Part shown: positions 16,809 to 25,938 of the stretch, piece by piece
Position numbering within the stretch: the stretch's first letter is position 1
How the letters are laid out: the number at the start of each line of letters is the position of its first letter
Assembly (NCBI GenBank): GCA_031552185.1
Contig: JAVBMU010000024.1
Coordinates: forward strand, 1 to 64,000
Length of the DNA: 64,000 nt
DNA from: JAVBMU01 sp031552185
GTDB taxonomy: Bacteria; Actinomycetota; Actinomycetes; Actinomycetales; Cellulomonadaceae
Direction of reading: 5' to 3'
Translations under genes and position numbers: made by a program
The notes under the pieces: model-generated
The model's database searches: none
The model's input: only the letters and a program-made list of their open reading frames with translations
What the model was told of the DNA's origin: nothing

Positions 16809-18017
16809 TCAGATCGCGGCGAGCAGGTCGGCGACCCGGTCGGTGCGCTCCCAGGTGAAGTCGGGCAGATCGCGGCCGAAGTGCCCGTACGCGGCGGTCG
16901 CGCCGTAGATCGGCCGCAGCAGATCCAGGTCGCGGATGATCGCGGCCGGCCGCAGGTCGAACACGGCGCGGATCGCCGCCGCGAGCCGCTCGACCGGCAC
17001 GGCCTCGGTGCCGAACGTCTCGACGTACAGCCCCACCGGGTGCGCGACGCCGATCGCGTACGCCACCTGCACCTCGCACCGGCGCGCCAGCCCCGCCGCG
17101 ACCACGTTCTTGGCCACCCACCGGGTCGCGTACGACGCCGACCGGTCCACCTTCGAGGGGTCCTTGCCGGAGAAGGCGCCGCCGCCGTGCCGGGCGCTGC
17201 CGCCGTACGTGTCGACGATGATCTTGCGCCCGGTCAGCCCGGCGTCCCCGCGCGGGCCGCCGACCACGAACAATCCGGTCGGGTTCACGAACAGCCGAAA
17301 GTCGCGCGGGTCGAAGCCCGAGGCGTTCCCGGCAGCCTCGAGCACCGGCAGCACCACCGCCTCCTGCACCTGCCGGTGCAGTTTCTCCTGAACGACGTCC
17401 GGATCGTGCTGGGTGGCCACGACGACGGTGTCCAGCCGGACCGGCCGGTCGCCGTCGTACTCGATGGTGACCTGAGTCTTGCCGTCCGGGCGCAGGCCGG
17501 GCACGCTGCCGTCCCGGCGCACGGCGGCGAGCCGCTCGGCGAGCCGGTGCGCCAGCCAGATCGGCAGCGGCATCAGGGCCGGCGTCTCATCGCAGGCGTA
17601 GCCAAACATCAGGCCCTGGTCGCCCGCGCCCTGGGCGTCGATGGGATCGTGCCGGGCGCCGGACTCGTCGACCCGCTCCTCCAGCGACTTGTCCACGCCC
17701 TGCGCGATGTCGGGCGACTGCTGGCCGATCGAGACGGAGACCCCGCACGAATCGGCGTCGAACCCGATGGCCGAGGAGGTGTAGCCGATCCGCCGCACGA
17801 CCTCCCGGATCACCTGCGGGATCTCGACGTACGCCTCGGTGGTCACCTCGCCGGCCACGTGCACGAGGCCGGTCGTCACCAGGGTCTCGACGGCCACCCG
17901 CGAACCGGGATCCTGGCGCAGCATGGCGTCGAGGATCGCGTCGGAGATCTGGTCGCAGACCTTGTCGGGGTGACCCTCGGTGACGGATTCTGAGGTGAAC
18001 AGGCGCTGGTTGGACAT
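16809..18017 (-). CDS. metK: S-adenosylmethionine synthetase
   Basis: 402 residues. It makes S-adenosylmethionine from methionine and ATP. The signature GHPDK is near the N-terminus and the P-loop-like GGGAFSGKDPSKVDRSA is in the second half; length and motifs are typical. The ATG is seven bases after TAGGCT, whose first three bases are the coaBC stop codon, so metK probably has its own leaderless promoter. priA follows immediately. Confidence 0.97.
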   Translation of the reverse strand: MSNQRLFTSESVTEGHPDKVCDQISDAILDAMLRQDPGSRVAVETLVTTGLVHVAGEVTTEAYVEIPQVIREVVRRIGYTSSAIGFDADSCGVSVSIGQQSPDIAQGVDKSLEERVDESGARHDPIDAQGAGDQGLMFGYACDETPALMPLPIWLAHRLAERLAAVRRDGSVPGLRPDGKTQVTIEYDGDRPVRLDTVVVATQHDPDVVQEKLHRQVQEAVVLPVLEAAGNASGFDPRDFRLFVNPTGLFVVGGPRGDAGLTGRKIIVDTYGGSARHGGGAFSGKDPSKVDRSASYATRWVAKNVVAAGLARRCEVQVAYAIGVAHPVGLYVETFGTEAVPVERLAAAIRAVFDLRPAAIIRDLDLLRPIYGATAAYGHFGRDLPDFTWERTDRVADLLAAI

Positions 18018-18024
18018 GACGCTC

Positions 18025-18030
18025 AGCCTA
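18025..18030 (-). promoter_or_regulatory. Predicted -10 of metK
   Basis: TAGGCT overlaps the coaBC TAG stop and ends seven bases before the metK ATG. No ribosome-binding site lies in the gap, consistent with a leaderless mRNA. Confidence 0.45.
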
Positions 18031-19317
18031 CGTGCCGACCGGCATGTCCGGGCGCATCGGCCGATCGTCGAGAATCGCCGCCACGGCGTCCCAGATCGCG
18101 TCCGCCACGGTCGCCTTGGTGCCCTCGGCCACGGCGACCACCTCTCCGGTTCGGTCGAGGATCGTCACCGCGTTGTCCGGCGTGCCGAACCCGCGCCCGG
18201 CGCCGACGGCGTTGACCACCAGCAGGTCGGCGCCCTTGCGGCGGGCCTTCGCCCGGCCGTGATCGAGCACCGTTCCGGTGTCGTCGCCCGTCTCCGCCGC
18301 GAATCCGATCACGACCTGCCCCGGCTGCAGCCGGTCGGCCGCGAGTTCGGCCAGGATGTCCGGGTTCTCGATCAGCTCGATCGGGGTCGGCGCCCGGCCG
18401 GCCACCTTCTTGGTCTTGGCCTCGCCCACTGCGGCCGGGCGGAAGTCCGCCACCGCGGCGGCCATGACGACGACGTCGGCATCCTTTCCCGCGGCCCGCA
18501 CGGCAGCCCGCAGCTCGGCTGTGTTCTCCACCGGCACGACGGCGACCGAGCGGGGGTCCGCCCGGGTCCCGGAACCGTCGAGCGCGGCGTCGAGCACGTC
18601 GTTTGCGAGGTTGGCGGCGACCAGCGTCACCCGCGCGCCGCGGCGGGCCGCGGTTGCGGCCAGGGCCGCGCCCTGCCGGCCGCTGGACCGGTTGCCGATG
18701 AACCGCACCGGGTCGATCGGCTCGCGGGTGCCGCCGGCCGAGACGACCACGTGCCGGCCGGACAGGTCCGCACCCGGTCCGGGCGCGCCCCGGGGCGCGA
18801 CCAGGGCCAGCGCGGCGGCGGCGATCTGCGCCGGATCGGGCAACCGCCCCGGCCCCGAGTCGGCGCCGGTCAGCCGGCCGTCGGCCGGATCGAGCACGGT
18901 GATCCCCCGGGCGCGCAGCGTCGCCACGTTGGCGACGGTCGCGGGGTGCTGCCACATCTCCGTGTGCATCGCGGGCGCCATGAGCACCGGGCAACGGGCG
19001 GTCAGCAGGGTGGTGGTGAGCAGGTCGTCGGCCCGCCCGCCGGCCGCCCGGGCGAGCAGGTCGGCCGTGGCGGGCGCGACGACGATCAGCTCGGCTTGCC
19101 GCCCGAGGGCGACGTGGGCGACGCCGGCGGCGTCGTCGAACACGTCCGCCGTGGCGGGCTCACCGGACAACGATTCCCAGGTGGGAGCGCCGACGAACCG
19201 CAGGGCGGCGCGGGTGGGCACCACCCGCACGGCGTGTCCCGCCTCCCGCAGGAGCCGGAGCAGCAGGACGGCCTTGTAGGCCGCCACGCCGCCCGCCACG
19301 CCCAGGACGATCCTCAT
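18028..19317 (-). CDS. coaBC: Bifunctional phosphopantothenoylcysteine decarboxylase/synthase
   Basis: 429 residues. Two steps of coenzyme A synthesis are fused in one protein. The N-terminal flavin-dependent CoaC half shows GVAGGVAAYK, VVAPATAD and PAMHTEMW. The C-terminal CoaB half shows SAGGTREPIDPVR, NRSSGRQG and the AKTKK lysine region. The ATG at 19317 places the start exactly at the flavin-binding domain. It lies 34 bp after rpoZ, in the normal actinobacterial order gmk-rpoZ-coaBC-metK. Confidence 0.96.
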   Translation of the reverse strand: MRIVLGVAGGVAAYKAVLLLRLLREAGHAVRVVPTRAALRFVGAPTWESLSGEPATADVFDDAAGVAHVALGRQAELIVVAPATADLLARAAGGRADDLLTTTLLTARCPVLMAPAMHTEMWQHPATVANVATLRARGITVLDPADGRLTGADSGPGRLPDPAQIAAAALALVAPRGAPGPGADLSGRHVVVSAGGTREPIDPVRFIGNRSSGRQGAALAATAARRGARVTLVAANLANDVLDAALDGSGTRADPRSVAVVPVENTAELRAAVRAAGKDADVVVMAAAVADFRPAAVGEAKTKKVAGRAPTPIELIENPDILAELAADRLQPGQVVIGFAAETGDDTGTVLDHGRAKARRKGADLLVVNAVGAGRGFGTPDNAVTILDRTGEVVAVAEGTKATVADAIWDAVAAILDDRPMRPDMPVGT

Positions 19318-19351
19318 CCGCCGGATCTCCCCAGGTCGCGGCGCGCCGTGC

Positions 19352-19639
19352 TCACTGCGCCGATTCGTCCGCGGGACCGGGGTCCGTGGCGCGCACCGAC
19401 AGCAGGCCGGAGTTGATCTCCCGCATCGCGATGGACAGCGGCTTCTCCTGGTTGCGGGTCTCGACGAGCGGGCCGACGTTCTCGAGCAGGCCCTCGGAGA
19501 GCTGCGAGTAGTAGGCATTGATCTGGCGGGCCCGCTTGGCCGCATAGATCACGAGCGCGTACTTGGAGTCGGCGCGCTCGAGCAGGTCGTCGATCGGCGG
19601 GTCGGTGATGCCCTCGGGGGCGGCAACAGTTCCGGACAC
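19352..19639 (-). CDS. rpoZ: RNA polymerase omega subunit
   Basis: 95 residues. Omega stabilises beta' folding in RNA polymerase. The conserved core IDDLLERADSKYALVIYAAKRARQI is clear. The GTG at 19639 is preceded by GGAG at seven bases, which decides the start. It is located between gmk and coaBC as usual. Confidence 0.95.
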   Translation of the reverse strand: MSGTVAAPEGITDPPIDDLLERADSKYALVIYAAKRARQINAYYSQLSEGLLENVGPLVETRNQEKPLSIAMREINSGLLSVRATDPGPADESAQ

Positions 19640-19682
19640 GAATGAACTCCAGTGGGTGGGCAACAGCGGACGGCCTTCCAGC

Positions 19683-20264
19683 CTACCGTGTCGGATCGGA
19701 CACCGCGTCAGGATCGATCGCCATGATGGCCACCAACTCGTCCGCGGCGCGATGGGCGTCGTCGTTGACGACGACGTAGTCGAATTCCGATTCGGCGGCC
19801 AATTCGACCCGGGCCGTGGCAAGGCGACGCTCCCGCTCCACCTCGTCCTCGGTCCCCCGGCCGACGAGGCGCCGGACCAACTCGTCCCAGGACGGCGGGG
19901 TGAGGAAGACGAACCGCGCATCCGGCATCGTCTCCTTGACCTGGCGGGCGCCCTGCAGATCGATCTCCAGCAAGGCCGGCACACCCGCGGCGAGGCGATC
20001 CTCGACCGGGCGACGCGGCGTCCCGTAGCGGTGCCGGCCATGCACGACCGCCCATTCGAGCAACTCGCCGGCCGCGACCATCCGGTCGAATTCGGCGCCG
20101 CCGACGAAGAGGTAGTGCACGCCGTCGATCTCGCCCGGGCGGGGGGCGCGGGTCGTGGCCGACACCGAGAGCCACACCTGCGGGTACCGGGCGCGGATGT
20201 CCGCGGACACCGTGCCTTTGCCGACGGCGGTCGGTCCGGCCAGCACCGTCAGGCGGGCAGGCAT
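19683..20264 (-). CDS. gmk: Guanylate kinase
   Basis: 193 residues. It phosphorylates GMP to GDP. The P-loop is GPTAVGKGT (10-18). The GMP-binding region SVSATTRAPRPGE and the segment LEIDLQGARQV are typical. The ATG at 20264 is preferred because a perfect 15-bp inverted repeat lies just upstream and would otherwise be coding. An in-frame ATG at 20312 would add 16 residues, so the start is uncertain. Confidence 0.93.
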   Translation of the reverse strand: MPARLTVLAGPTAVGKGTVSADIRARYPQVWLSVSATTRAPRPGEIDGVHYLFVGGAEFDRMVAAGELLEWAVVHGRHRYGTPRRPVEDRLAAGVPALLEIDLQGARQVKETMPDARFVFLTPPSWDELVRRLVGRGTEDEVERERRLATARVELAAESEFDYVVVNDDAHRAADELVAIMAIDPDAVSDPTR

Positions 20265-20265
20265 T

Positions 20266-20297
20266 CGGGTGTCCCCGGCCGGGGCCGGGGACACCCG
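20266..20297 (-). terminator. Perfect 15-bp inverted repeat between mihF and gmk
   Basis: cgggtgtccccggcc and its exact complement are separated by two bases. The hairpin sits 22 bp after the mihF stop and ends one base before the preferred gmk ATG. It could attenuate read-through from mihF into gmk, or mask the GGGGA that precedes the gmk start. There is no U-tract. Confidence 0.6.
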
Positions 20298-20319
20298 GTC
20301 ATTCGAGCCCATCGTGTGG

Positions 20320-20631
20320 TCAGCCGAACCTCTCCACGAGCGCGGCGGTCTGGTGCGGGCCGAGGCCACGCACGCGCCGGGTTTCCGCGATTCCGATTTC
20401 CTCCATGATCGCGCGTGCCTTGACCTTCCCGACGCCGGGCAGGGACTCGAGCAACGACACGACCTTGAGCTTGCCGATCACTTCGTCCGTGCGACCGCGC
20501 TCAATGACTTCCTTGAGCGAGCCGCGTGAGTTCTTCAGGCGGTTCTTCACTTCCGCACGGGCGCGGCGCGCCTCCGCGGCTTTCTCGAGCGCTGCCGCTC
20601 GCTGTTCGGGGGTCAGGTGTGGGAGTGCCAC
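20320..20631 (-). CDS. mihF: Integration host factor MihF
   Basis: 103 residues, the actinobacterial nucleoid-associated protein first described as the mycobacteriophage L5 integration host factor. Features are a basic N-terminal helix (AEARRARAEVKNRLK) and a helix-hairpin-helix segment LPGVGKVKARAIMEEIGI that binds duplex DNA. The GTG at 20631 is preceded by AGGTGA. It heads mihF-gmk-rpoZ with a recognisable promoter upstream. Confidence 0.95.
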   Translation of the reverse strand: MALPHLTPEQRAAALEKAAEARRARAEVKNRLKNSRGSLKEVIERGRTDEVIGKLKVVSLLESLPGVGKVKARAIMEEIGIAETRRVRGLGPHQTAALVERFG

Positions 20632-20736
20632 GCTGTCACCTACTTCTGTCCTCGGAGGGATGGGCAGACGTCGTGCCGGCGCCCGCAGGGGCACCGGCCG
20701 GGGCGACCTGCACCAACGCGAGTGTCCGACTCCTCG

Positions 20737-20765
20737 ACGGTAGCGACGCGCATCCCCACAGGCAA
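20737..20765 (-). promoter_or_regulatory. Predicted mihF promoter
   Basis: TTGCCT (20760-20765) and TACCGT (20737-20742) are separated by exactly 17 bases, the best -35/-10 pair noticed in the window. It implies a leader of about 100 nt, with a GC-rich 9-bp stem at 20675-20698. Confidence 0.5.
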
Positions 20766-20781
20766 CGTTTCAGCCGGCGCG

Positions 20782-21615
20782 TCATGCCACCAACCGGGAA
20801 ACCAGAGCAGCTCGGGTCACCTCACCCACCCCGCAGACTGCAAGATATTCGTCGATACCGCCGTATTCGCGCTCCGCCAGGTCCCACGCGCCGGCCAAGT
20901 ACTCCGGCGCCACGCCCGTCAGCGGGGCGAGGGCTTCGACGGGGAAATCGGGCAGCTCCGGCAGCACTGCGGCGAGTTCCGCCGCGCCGCCGCGCGAGGC
21001 CAGGTACTCGTCGAGGCGGGTCTGCTCGTCCACGCCGCACAGGTATTGCACGAGTGCGACGATCCAGCCGGTGCGGTCCTTGCCGGCGGTGCAGTGCACC
21101 ACGCAGGCGCCCGGCGCGGCCGCGATGTCCGTGACGGCCGCCCCGACGGCGCGGCGCACGCTGGCGTCGAGCACGAAGGTCTCGTAGACGCGGGCCATCA
21201 TTGCGCGCATCACCCGTTGCGGGTCCGCACTGCCGGCCAGGGCCGCCATCAGGCTCCGCACGTCCGCAGAGGCCCCGCGGCCGCGGGTGTCATCGGCGGA
21301 GACGGGCGGTTCCATCGCCCGGACGATCACCTCGACCGACGGCGGCACCCGGTCCACGCCGTCGCGCGCGCGCTCGTCCGCCCCGCGCAAGTCCACCACA
21401 GTCGATACGCCCAACGTCGCGAGGCTGCGCACGCCGTCGTCCGTCAACCCGGCCAGGCCCGCGGTGCGCAGCACGACGCCCGTGCGCATCCGGCGGCCGT
21501 CCCCGGTCGACACCCCGCCGATGTCGCGGGCGTTCCAGGTTCCGGGGATGTTCAGGCCGGCCAGGGCCTCGGTGGAGCGGGCGGACGAGTCGGATACGGA
21601 TTCGCGCAGGGTCAT
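20782..21615 (-). CDS. Protein tyrosine/serine phosphatase, PtpB-like
   Basis: 277 residues, of the family that includes mycobacterial PtpB. The N-terminal NARDIGG motif and the P-loop HCTAGKDRTG with nucleophile C175 and R181 are intact. VVDLRGADER forms the expected strand before the catalytic loop. There is no signal peptide or membrane helix. It lies between pyrF and mihF, an insertion in an otherwise housekeeping block, with an AAGAAT -10-like element seven bases before the ATG. Confidence 0.9.
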   Translation of the reverse strand: MTLRESVSDSSARSTEALAGLNIPGTWNARDIGGVSTGDGRRMRTGVVLRTAGLAGLTDDGVRSLATLGVSTVVDLRGADERARDGVDRVPPSVEVIVRAMEPPVSADDTRGRGASADVRSLMAALAGSADPQRVMRAMMARVYETFVLDASVRRAVGAAVTDIAAAPGACVVHCTAGKDRTGWIVALVQYLCGVDEQTRLDEYLASRGGAAELAAVLPELPDFPVEALAPLTGVAPEYLAGAWDLAEREYGGIDEYLAVCGVGEVTRAALVSRLVA

Positions 21616-21679
21616 ACGTCGTATTCTTGCAGCCGGCACCGCGTGCTCGGGCCCCAGCGGCACTGCGTCCCCGGGTCCG

Positions 21680-22546
21680 TCAGCGCAGCGCGGCGGCCGT
21701 CTCGGCCGCGGCGGCCAGGGCCGCCGCGCGCAGCGCGGCACGGTCCGGGCCGGCGGCGAGCACCGCCCGGGAGGACGCGGCGAGCACGGACCGGCGCGCG
21801 GGGCCGAAGACGCGGGCCAACTCGGCCCCGCCCGCACCCTGCGCGCCCACGCCGGGCGCGAGCAGCGGACCGTTCACGGCCGCCAGATCGACCCCGGCGG
21901 CCGCCGCGCCGGTTCCGATCGTCGCCCCGACGACGAGCCCGATCGACCCGAACGGATCCGCCCCGGCGTTGTGCCGCGCCGCCTGGGCGGCGACGCCGGC
22001 CGCGACGCTGAGCCCGTCGGCCGAGCGGGCGTGCTGCACCTCGGCGCCCTCCGGGTTGGACGTCAGGCACAGCACGAACAGACCCCGCCCCGTAGACGCC
22101 GCGGCGGTCACCGCCGGCGCCAGCGATCCGAACCCGAGGTACGGGGAGACCGTCAGCGCGTCGCCGGCCAACGGCGACCCGTCGCGCAGGTAGGCATCGG
22201 CGTAGCCGGCCATGGTCGAGCCGATGTCGCCCCGCTTGGCGTCGACGATGACCGCCGTACCCGCCCCCCGGCCGGCCGCGATCACCTCCTCCAGGGCGGC
22301 CACGCCGCGCGAGCCGTGCCGCTCGAAGAGGGCAGACTGCGGCTTGACCGCCGCCACCCGGCCGCCGACGGCGTCGACCACCCGCAAGCCGAATTCCCGG
22401 AGGCCGCCCGCGTCGTCGGGCAGGCCCCAGGCCGCCAGCAGGGCCGGGTGCGGGTCAATGCCCACGCACAGCGGCCCGTGGTCGGCCATCGCCGCCGCCA
22501 GTCTTGCCCCGAACGGCACGGCCCCCAACGGCACGCCCCCGCTCAC
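21680..22546 (-). CDS. pyrF: Orotidine 5'-phosphate decarboxylase, type 2
   Basis: 288 residues. It converts OMP to UMP. The catalytic DAKRGDIGS (102-110, with K104) is of the mycobacterial-type long form. The GTG start overlaps the carB stop as GTGA, so it is the last gene of the pyr operon. Ala-rich C-terminal helices are typical of the group. Confidence 0.95.
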   Translation of the reverse strand: MSGGVPLGAVPFGARLAAAMADHGPLCVGIDPHPALLAAWGLPDDAGGLREFGLRVVDAVGGRVAAVKPQSALFERHGSRGVAALEEVIAAGRGAGTAVIVDAKRGDIGSTMAGYADAYLRDGSPLAGDALTVSPYLGFGSLAPAVTAAASTGRGLFVLCLTSNPEGAEVQHARSADGLSVAAGVAAQAARHNAGADPFGSIGLVVGATIGTGAAAAGVDLAAVNGPLLAPGVGAQGAGGAELARVFGPARRSVLAASSRAVLAAGPDRAALRAAALAAAAETAAALR

Positions 22547-25500
22547 CGGGTCACCTCCCCGCCGGCGTCCGGCTCGGCCGCAGGCCGGGGACCGCGGGTC
22601 GTGGCGGGCCTGGCGGGAGCAGCCGACCCCGGCACCAACTCCTGGAGCGACGCCACCGCGAACGGCCCGGCGAGCACCGCCTCGATGCCCTGAATCGCCG
22701 CCGCCAGCTCCTGCGTCGTGGTGACGATCGGCTTGTCGGCCGCCGTCGTCGCGGCCCGGATCTCGTAGCCGTCCGCGCGGGCGCCCGCCCCGGAGGGGGT
22801 GTTCACCACCATGTCCACCTCGCCGGCGACGATCAGATCCACAATGGTTGGCTCGTCGTCGGGGCCGCGCCCATCGGAGAACTTGCGCACCAGCCGCGAC
22901 GGAATGCCGCTGCGACGCAGGACGGAGGCGGTGCCCGCCGTGGCGAGGATCTCGAAACCCAGGTCGGCCAGCCGGCGCGCGGGCAGCACGATCTCCCGCT
23001 TGTCCTGGTCGGCCACGGACAGAAAGACCCGGCCCGACGTCGGCAGCCCGCCGTACGCGGCCGCCTGGGACTTGGCGAAGGCGAGCGGGAAGTCCTGGTC
23101 GATGCCCATCACCTCGCCGGTGGAGCGCATCTCCGGGCCGAGGATGGTCTCCACGACGGCCCCGGCCGTGGTCCGGAACCGCCGGAACGGCAGCACCGCC
23201 TCCTTGACGGCGATCGGCGCGTCCAGCGGCAGGTCGCCGCCGTCGCCGCCGGCCGGCAGCAGGCCGCCGGCCCGCAGTTGCGCGATCGACTCGCCCGCCA
23301 TCAGCCGGGCGGCGGCCTTGGCCAGCGGCACCCCGGTCGCCTTGGAGACGAACGGGACGGTGCGGCTCGCCCGCGGGTTGGCCTCCAGCACATACAGCAC
23401 GTCCGAGGCGACGGCGTACTGCACGTTCAGCAGCCCTCGCACCCCGACTCCCTGCGCGATGGCCTGCGTGGATCGGCGGATCCGGTCGATCTGCCGGTCG
23501 GAGAGCGAGACCGCCGGCAGCACGCAGGCCGAGTCCCCCGAGTGGATCCCGGCCTCCTCAATGTGTTCCATCACGCCGCCGAGGAACAGTTCCGTGCCGT
23601 CGTACAGCGCATCGACGTCGATCTCCATCGCGTCGTCCAGGAACCGGTCGATCAACAGCGGCGACGGCAGCGCGCCCGCGGTGCGCTCGTCCGCGGCCGC
23701 GGCCGCCAACGCCCGCTCGACGTAGCCGGTCAGGTCCTGCGTCGAGTAGACGATCTCCATCCCCCGCCCGCCCAGGACATAGGACGGCCGGACCAGCACC
23801 GGGTAACCGATCCGGTCCGCGACGGCGCGGGCCTCGGCGAGCGTCGTCGCCGTGCCGAAGGCCGGCGCGGGCAGCCCCGCGGCGGCCAGCACCCGGCCGA
23901 AGGCGCCGCGGTCCTCGGCGGCGTCGATCGAGGCCGGCGGCGTGCCGAGGATCGGCACGCCGGCGTCGGCGAGGCGCTGGGCCAGGGCGAGCGGCGTCTG
24001 CCCGCCGAGTTGCACGATGACGCCGACCACCGGCCCGGCGGCGAGTTCGGCCCGGTACACCTCGAGCACGTCCTCGAAGGTCAGCGGCTCGAAGTACAAC
24101 CGGTCCGAGGTGTCGTAGTCGGTGGAAACGGTCTCCGGATTGCAGTTGACCATGACCGTTTCGTAGCGGTCCCGCAGCGCGAGGGCGGCGTGCACGCAGG
24201 AATAGTCGAACTCGATCCCCTGCCCGATCCGGTTCGGCCCCGAGCCGAGCACGATGACGGCCGGCCGGACCCGCGCGGCGACCTCGGTCTCGTCGTCGTA
24301 GGCGGAGTAGTGGTACGGGGTGCGGGCGGCGAACTCGGCCGCACAGGTGTCCACGGTCTTGAAGACCGGGCGGATGCCGTGGGCGTAGCGGACCTCGCGC
24401 ACGGCGGCCTCGCCCGCCGGGCCGAGGCCGCGCAGCGCGGCGATCTGGGCGTCGGACAGCCCGTGCCGTTTGGCCCGGTGCAACACGTCGGCCGTGAGCG
24501 CCGACGCGCCGGCCACCTCGGCGGCCACCTCATTGATGAGCTGAATCTGGTCCACGAACCACGGGTCGATGCCGGTCGCGGCGGCCAGGGTCTCGACGTC
24601 GGCGCCGCCCCGCAGCGCCTGCTGGACGGCAATCAGCCGGTTCTCGGTGGGCATGGCGGCGGCGGCGAGCGTCGCGTCGAGGTCCGCGCCGGCGGGCGGC
24701 GACCCGTCCCAATGGAAGACGGCGCCGGCCTTGTCGATCGAGCGCATCGCCTTGCCGAGCGCCTCGGTGAAGCAGCGGCCGAAGGCCATCGCCTCGCCGA
24801 CCGACTTCATGGTGGTGGTCAGCCCGGCGTCCGCCGTCGGGAACTTCTCGAACGCGAACCGCGGCACCTTGACCACCACGTAGTCCAGGGCGGGCTCGAA
24901 CGAGGCCGGGGTGACGCGGGTGATGTCGTTCGGAATCTCGTCCAGGGTGTAGCCGACGGCGAGCTTGGCCGCGATCTTGGCGATCGGGAACCCGGTCGCC
25001 TTGGAGGCCAGCGCGGAGGACCGGGACACCCGCGGGTTCATCTCGATCACCACGACCCGCCCGGTGCTGGGGTGGACCGCGAACTGGATGTTGCAGCCGC
25101 CGGTGTCCACGCCAACCTCGCGGATGATCGCGATCGCCACGTTGCGCAGGTGCTGGTATTCACGGTCGGTCAGGGTCATGGCGGGCGCCACCGTGATCGA
25201 GTCGCCGGTGTGCACGCCGACCGGGTCGACGTTCTCGATGGAACAGACCACCACGACGTTGTCGTGCCGATCGCGCATCAGCTCGAGCTCGAATTCCTTC
25301 CAGCCGAGGATCGACTCCTCCAGCAGGACCTCCGAGGTCGGCGAGTAAGCCAGGCCCTGGCCAACGATGCGACGCAATTCGGTCTCGTCGTGGGCGAATC
25401 CCGAGCCGAGCCCGCCCATGGTGAACGACGGCCGGACCACCACGGGGTAGCCGAGGTCGGCCGCGGCGGCCACCGCGTCGGGCAGCGTGTGGGCGACCAG

Positions 25501-25938
25501 CGACCGGGCCGATTCGGCGCCGCAGGCGGCCACCACCTTCTTGAAGGCCTCCCGGTCCTCGCCCTTGCCGATGGCCTCGACGGAGGCGCCGATCAGTTCG
25601 ACGCCGTACTCGGCGAGCACCCCCGCCTCGTGCAGCGCGACGGCCGCGTTCAGCGCGGTCTGCCCGCCGAGAGTCGGCAGCAGGGCGTCGGGGCGTTCCT
25701 TGGCGATGATCGACGTGAGCACCTCGGTGGTGATGGGCTCGATGTAGGTCGCGTCGGCGAATTCCGGGTCCGTCATGATCGTCGCCGGGTTGGAATTGAC
25801 CAGGATGACCCGCAGGCCCTCCTCCTTCAGCACCCGGCAGGCCTGCGTGCCGGAGTAGTCGAATTCGCAGGCCTGGCCGATGACGATCGGCCCCGAGCCG
25901 ATGACCAGAACCGAGCCGAGGTCGGTGCGCCGCGGCAT
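22543..25938 (-). CDS. carB: Carbamoyl-phosphate synthase large subunit
   Basis: 1131 residues with the two homologous ATP-grasp halves (start PRRTDLGSVLVIGSGPI; second half from about VLGSGPNRIGQG) and the C-terminal allosteric domain (TSGRVFLSVAD onward). It makes carbamoyl phosphate for pyrimidine and arginine synthesis using ammonia from CarA. The ATG overlaps the carA stop by one base (TGATG). The extra length is mainly an Ala/Pro/Arg tail. Confidence 0.97.
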   Translation of the reverse strand: MPRRTDLGSVLVIGSGPIVIGQACEFDYSGTQACRVLKEEGLRVILVNSNPATIMTDPEFADATYIEPITTEVLTSIIAKERPDALLPTLGGQTALNAAVALHEAGVLAEYGVELIGASVEAIGKGEDREAFKKVVAACGAESARSLVAHTLPDAVAAAADLGYPVVVRPSFTMGGLGSGFAHDETELRRIVGQGLAYSPTSEVLLEESILGWKEFELELMRDRHDNVVVVCSIENVDPVGVHTGDSITVAPAMTLTDREYQHLRNVAIAIIREVGVDTGGCNIQFAVHPSTGRVVVIEMNPRVSRSSALASKATGFPIAKIAAKLAVGYTLDEIPNDITRVTPASFEPALDYVVVKVPRFAFEKFPTADAGLTTTMKSVGEAMAFGRCFTEALGKAMRSIDKAGAVFHWDGSPPAGADLDATLAAAAMPTENRLIAVQQALRGGADVETLAAATGIDPWFVDQIQLINEVAAEVAGASALTADVLHRAKRHGLSDAQIAALRGLGPAGEAAVREVRYAHGIRPVFKTVDTCAAEFAARTPYHYSAYDDETEVAARVRPAVIVLGSGPNRIGQGIEFDYSCVHAALALRDRYETVMVNCNPETVSTDYDTSDRLYFEPLTFEDVLEVYRAELAAGPVVGVIVQLGGQTPLALAQRLADAGVPILGTPPASIDAAEDRGAFGRVLAAAGLPAPAFGTATTLAEARAVADRIGYPVLVRPSYVLGGRGMEIVYSTQDLTGYVERALAAAAADERTAGALPSPLLIDRFLDDAMEIDVDALYDGTELFLGGVMEHIEEAGIHSGDSACVLPAVSLSDRQIDRIRRSTQAIAQGVGVRGLLNVQYAVASDVLYVLEANPRASRTVPFVSKATGVPLAKAAARLMAGESIAQLRAGGLLPAGGDGGDLPLDAPIAVKEAVLPFRRFRTTAGAVVETILGPEMRSTGEVMGIDQDFPLAFAKSQAAAYGGLPTSGRVFLSVADQDKREIVLPARRLADLGFEILATAGTASVLRRSGIPSRLVRKFSDGRGPDDEPTIVDLIVAGEVDMVVNTPSGAGARADGYEIRAATTAADKPIVTTTQELAAAIQGIEAVLAGPFAVASLQELVPGSAAPARPATTRGPRPAAEPDAGGEVTR

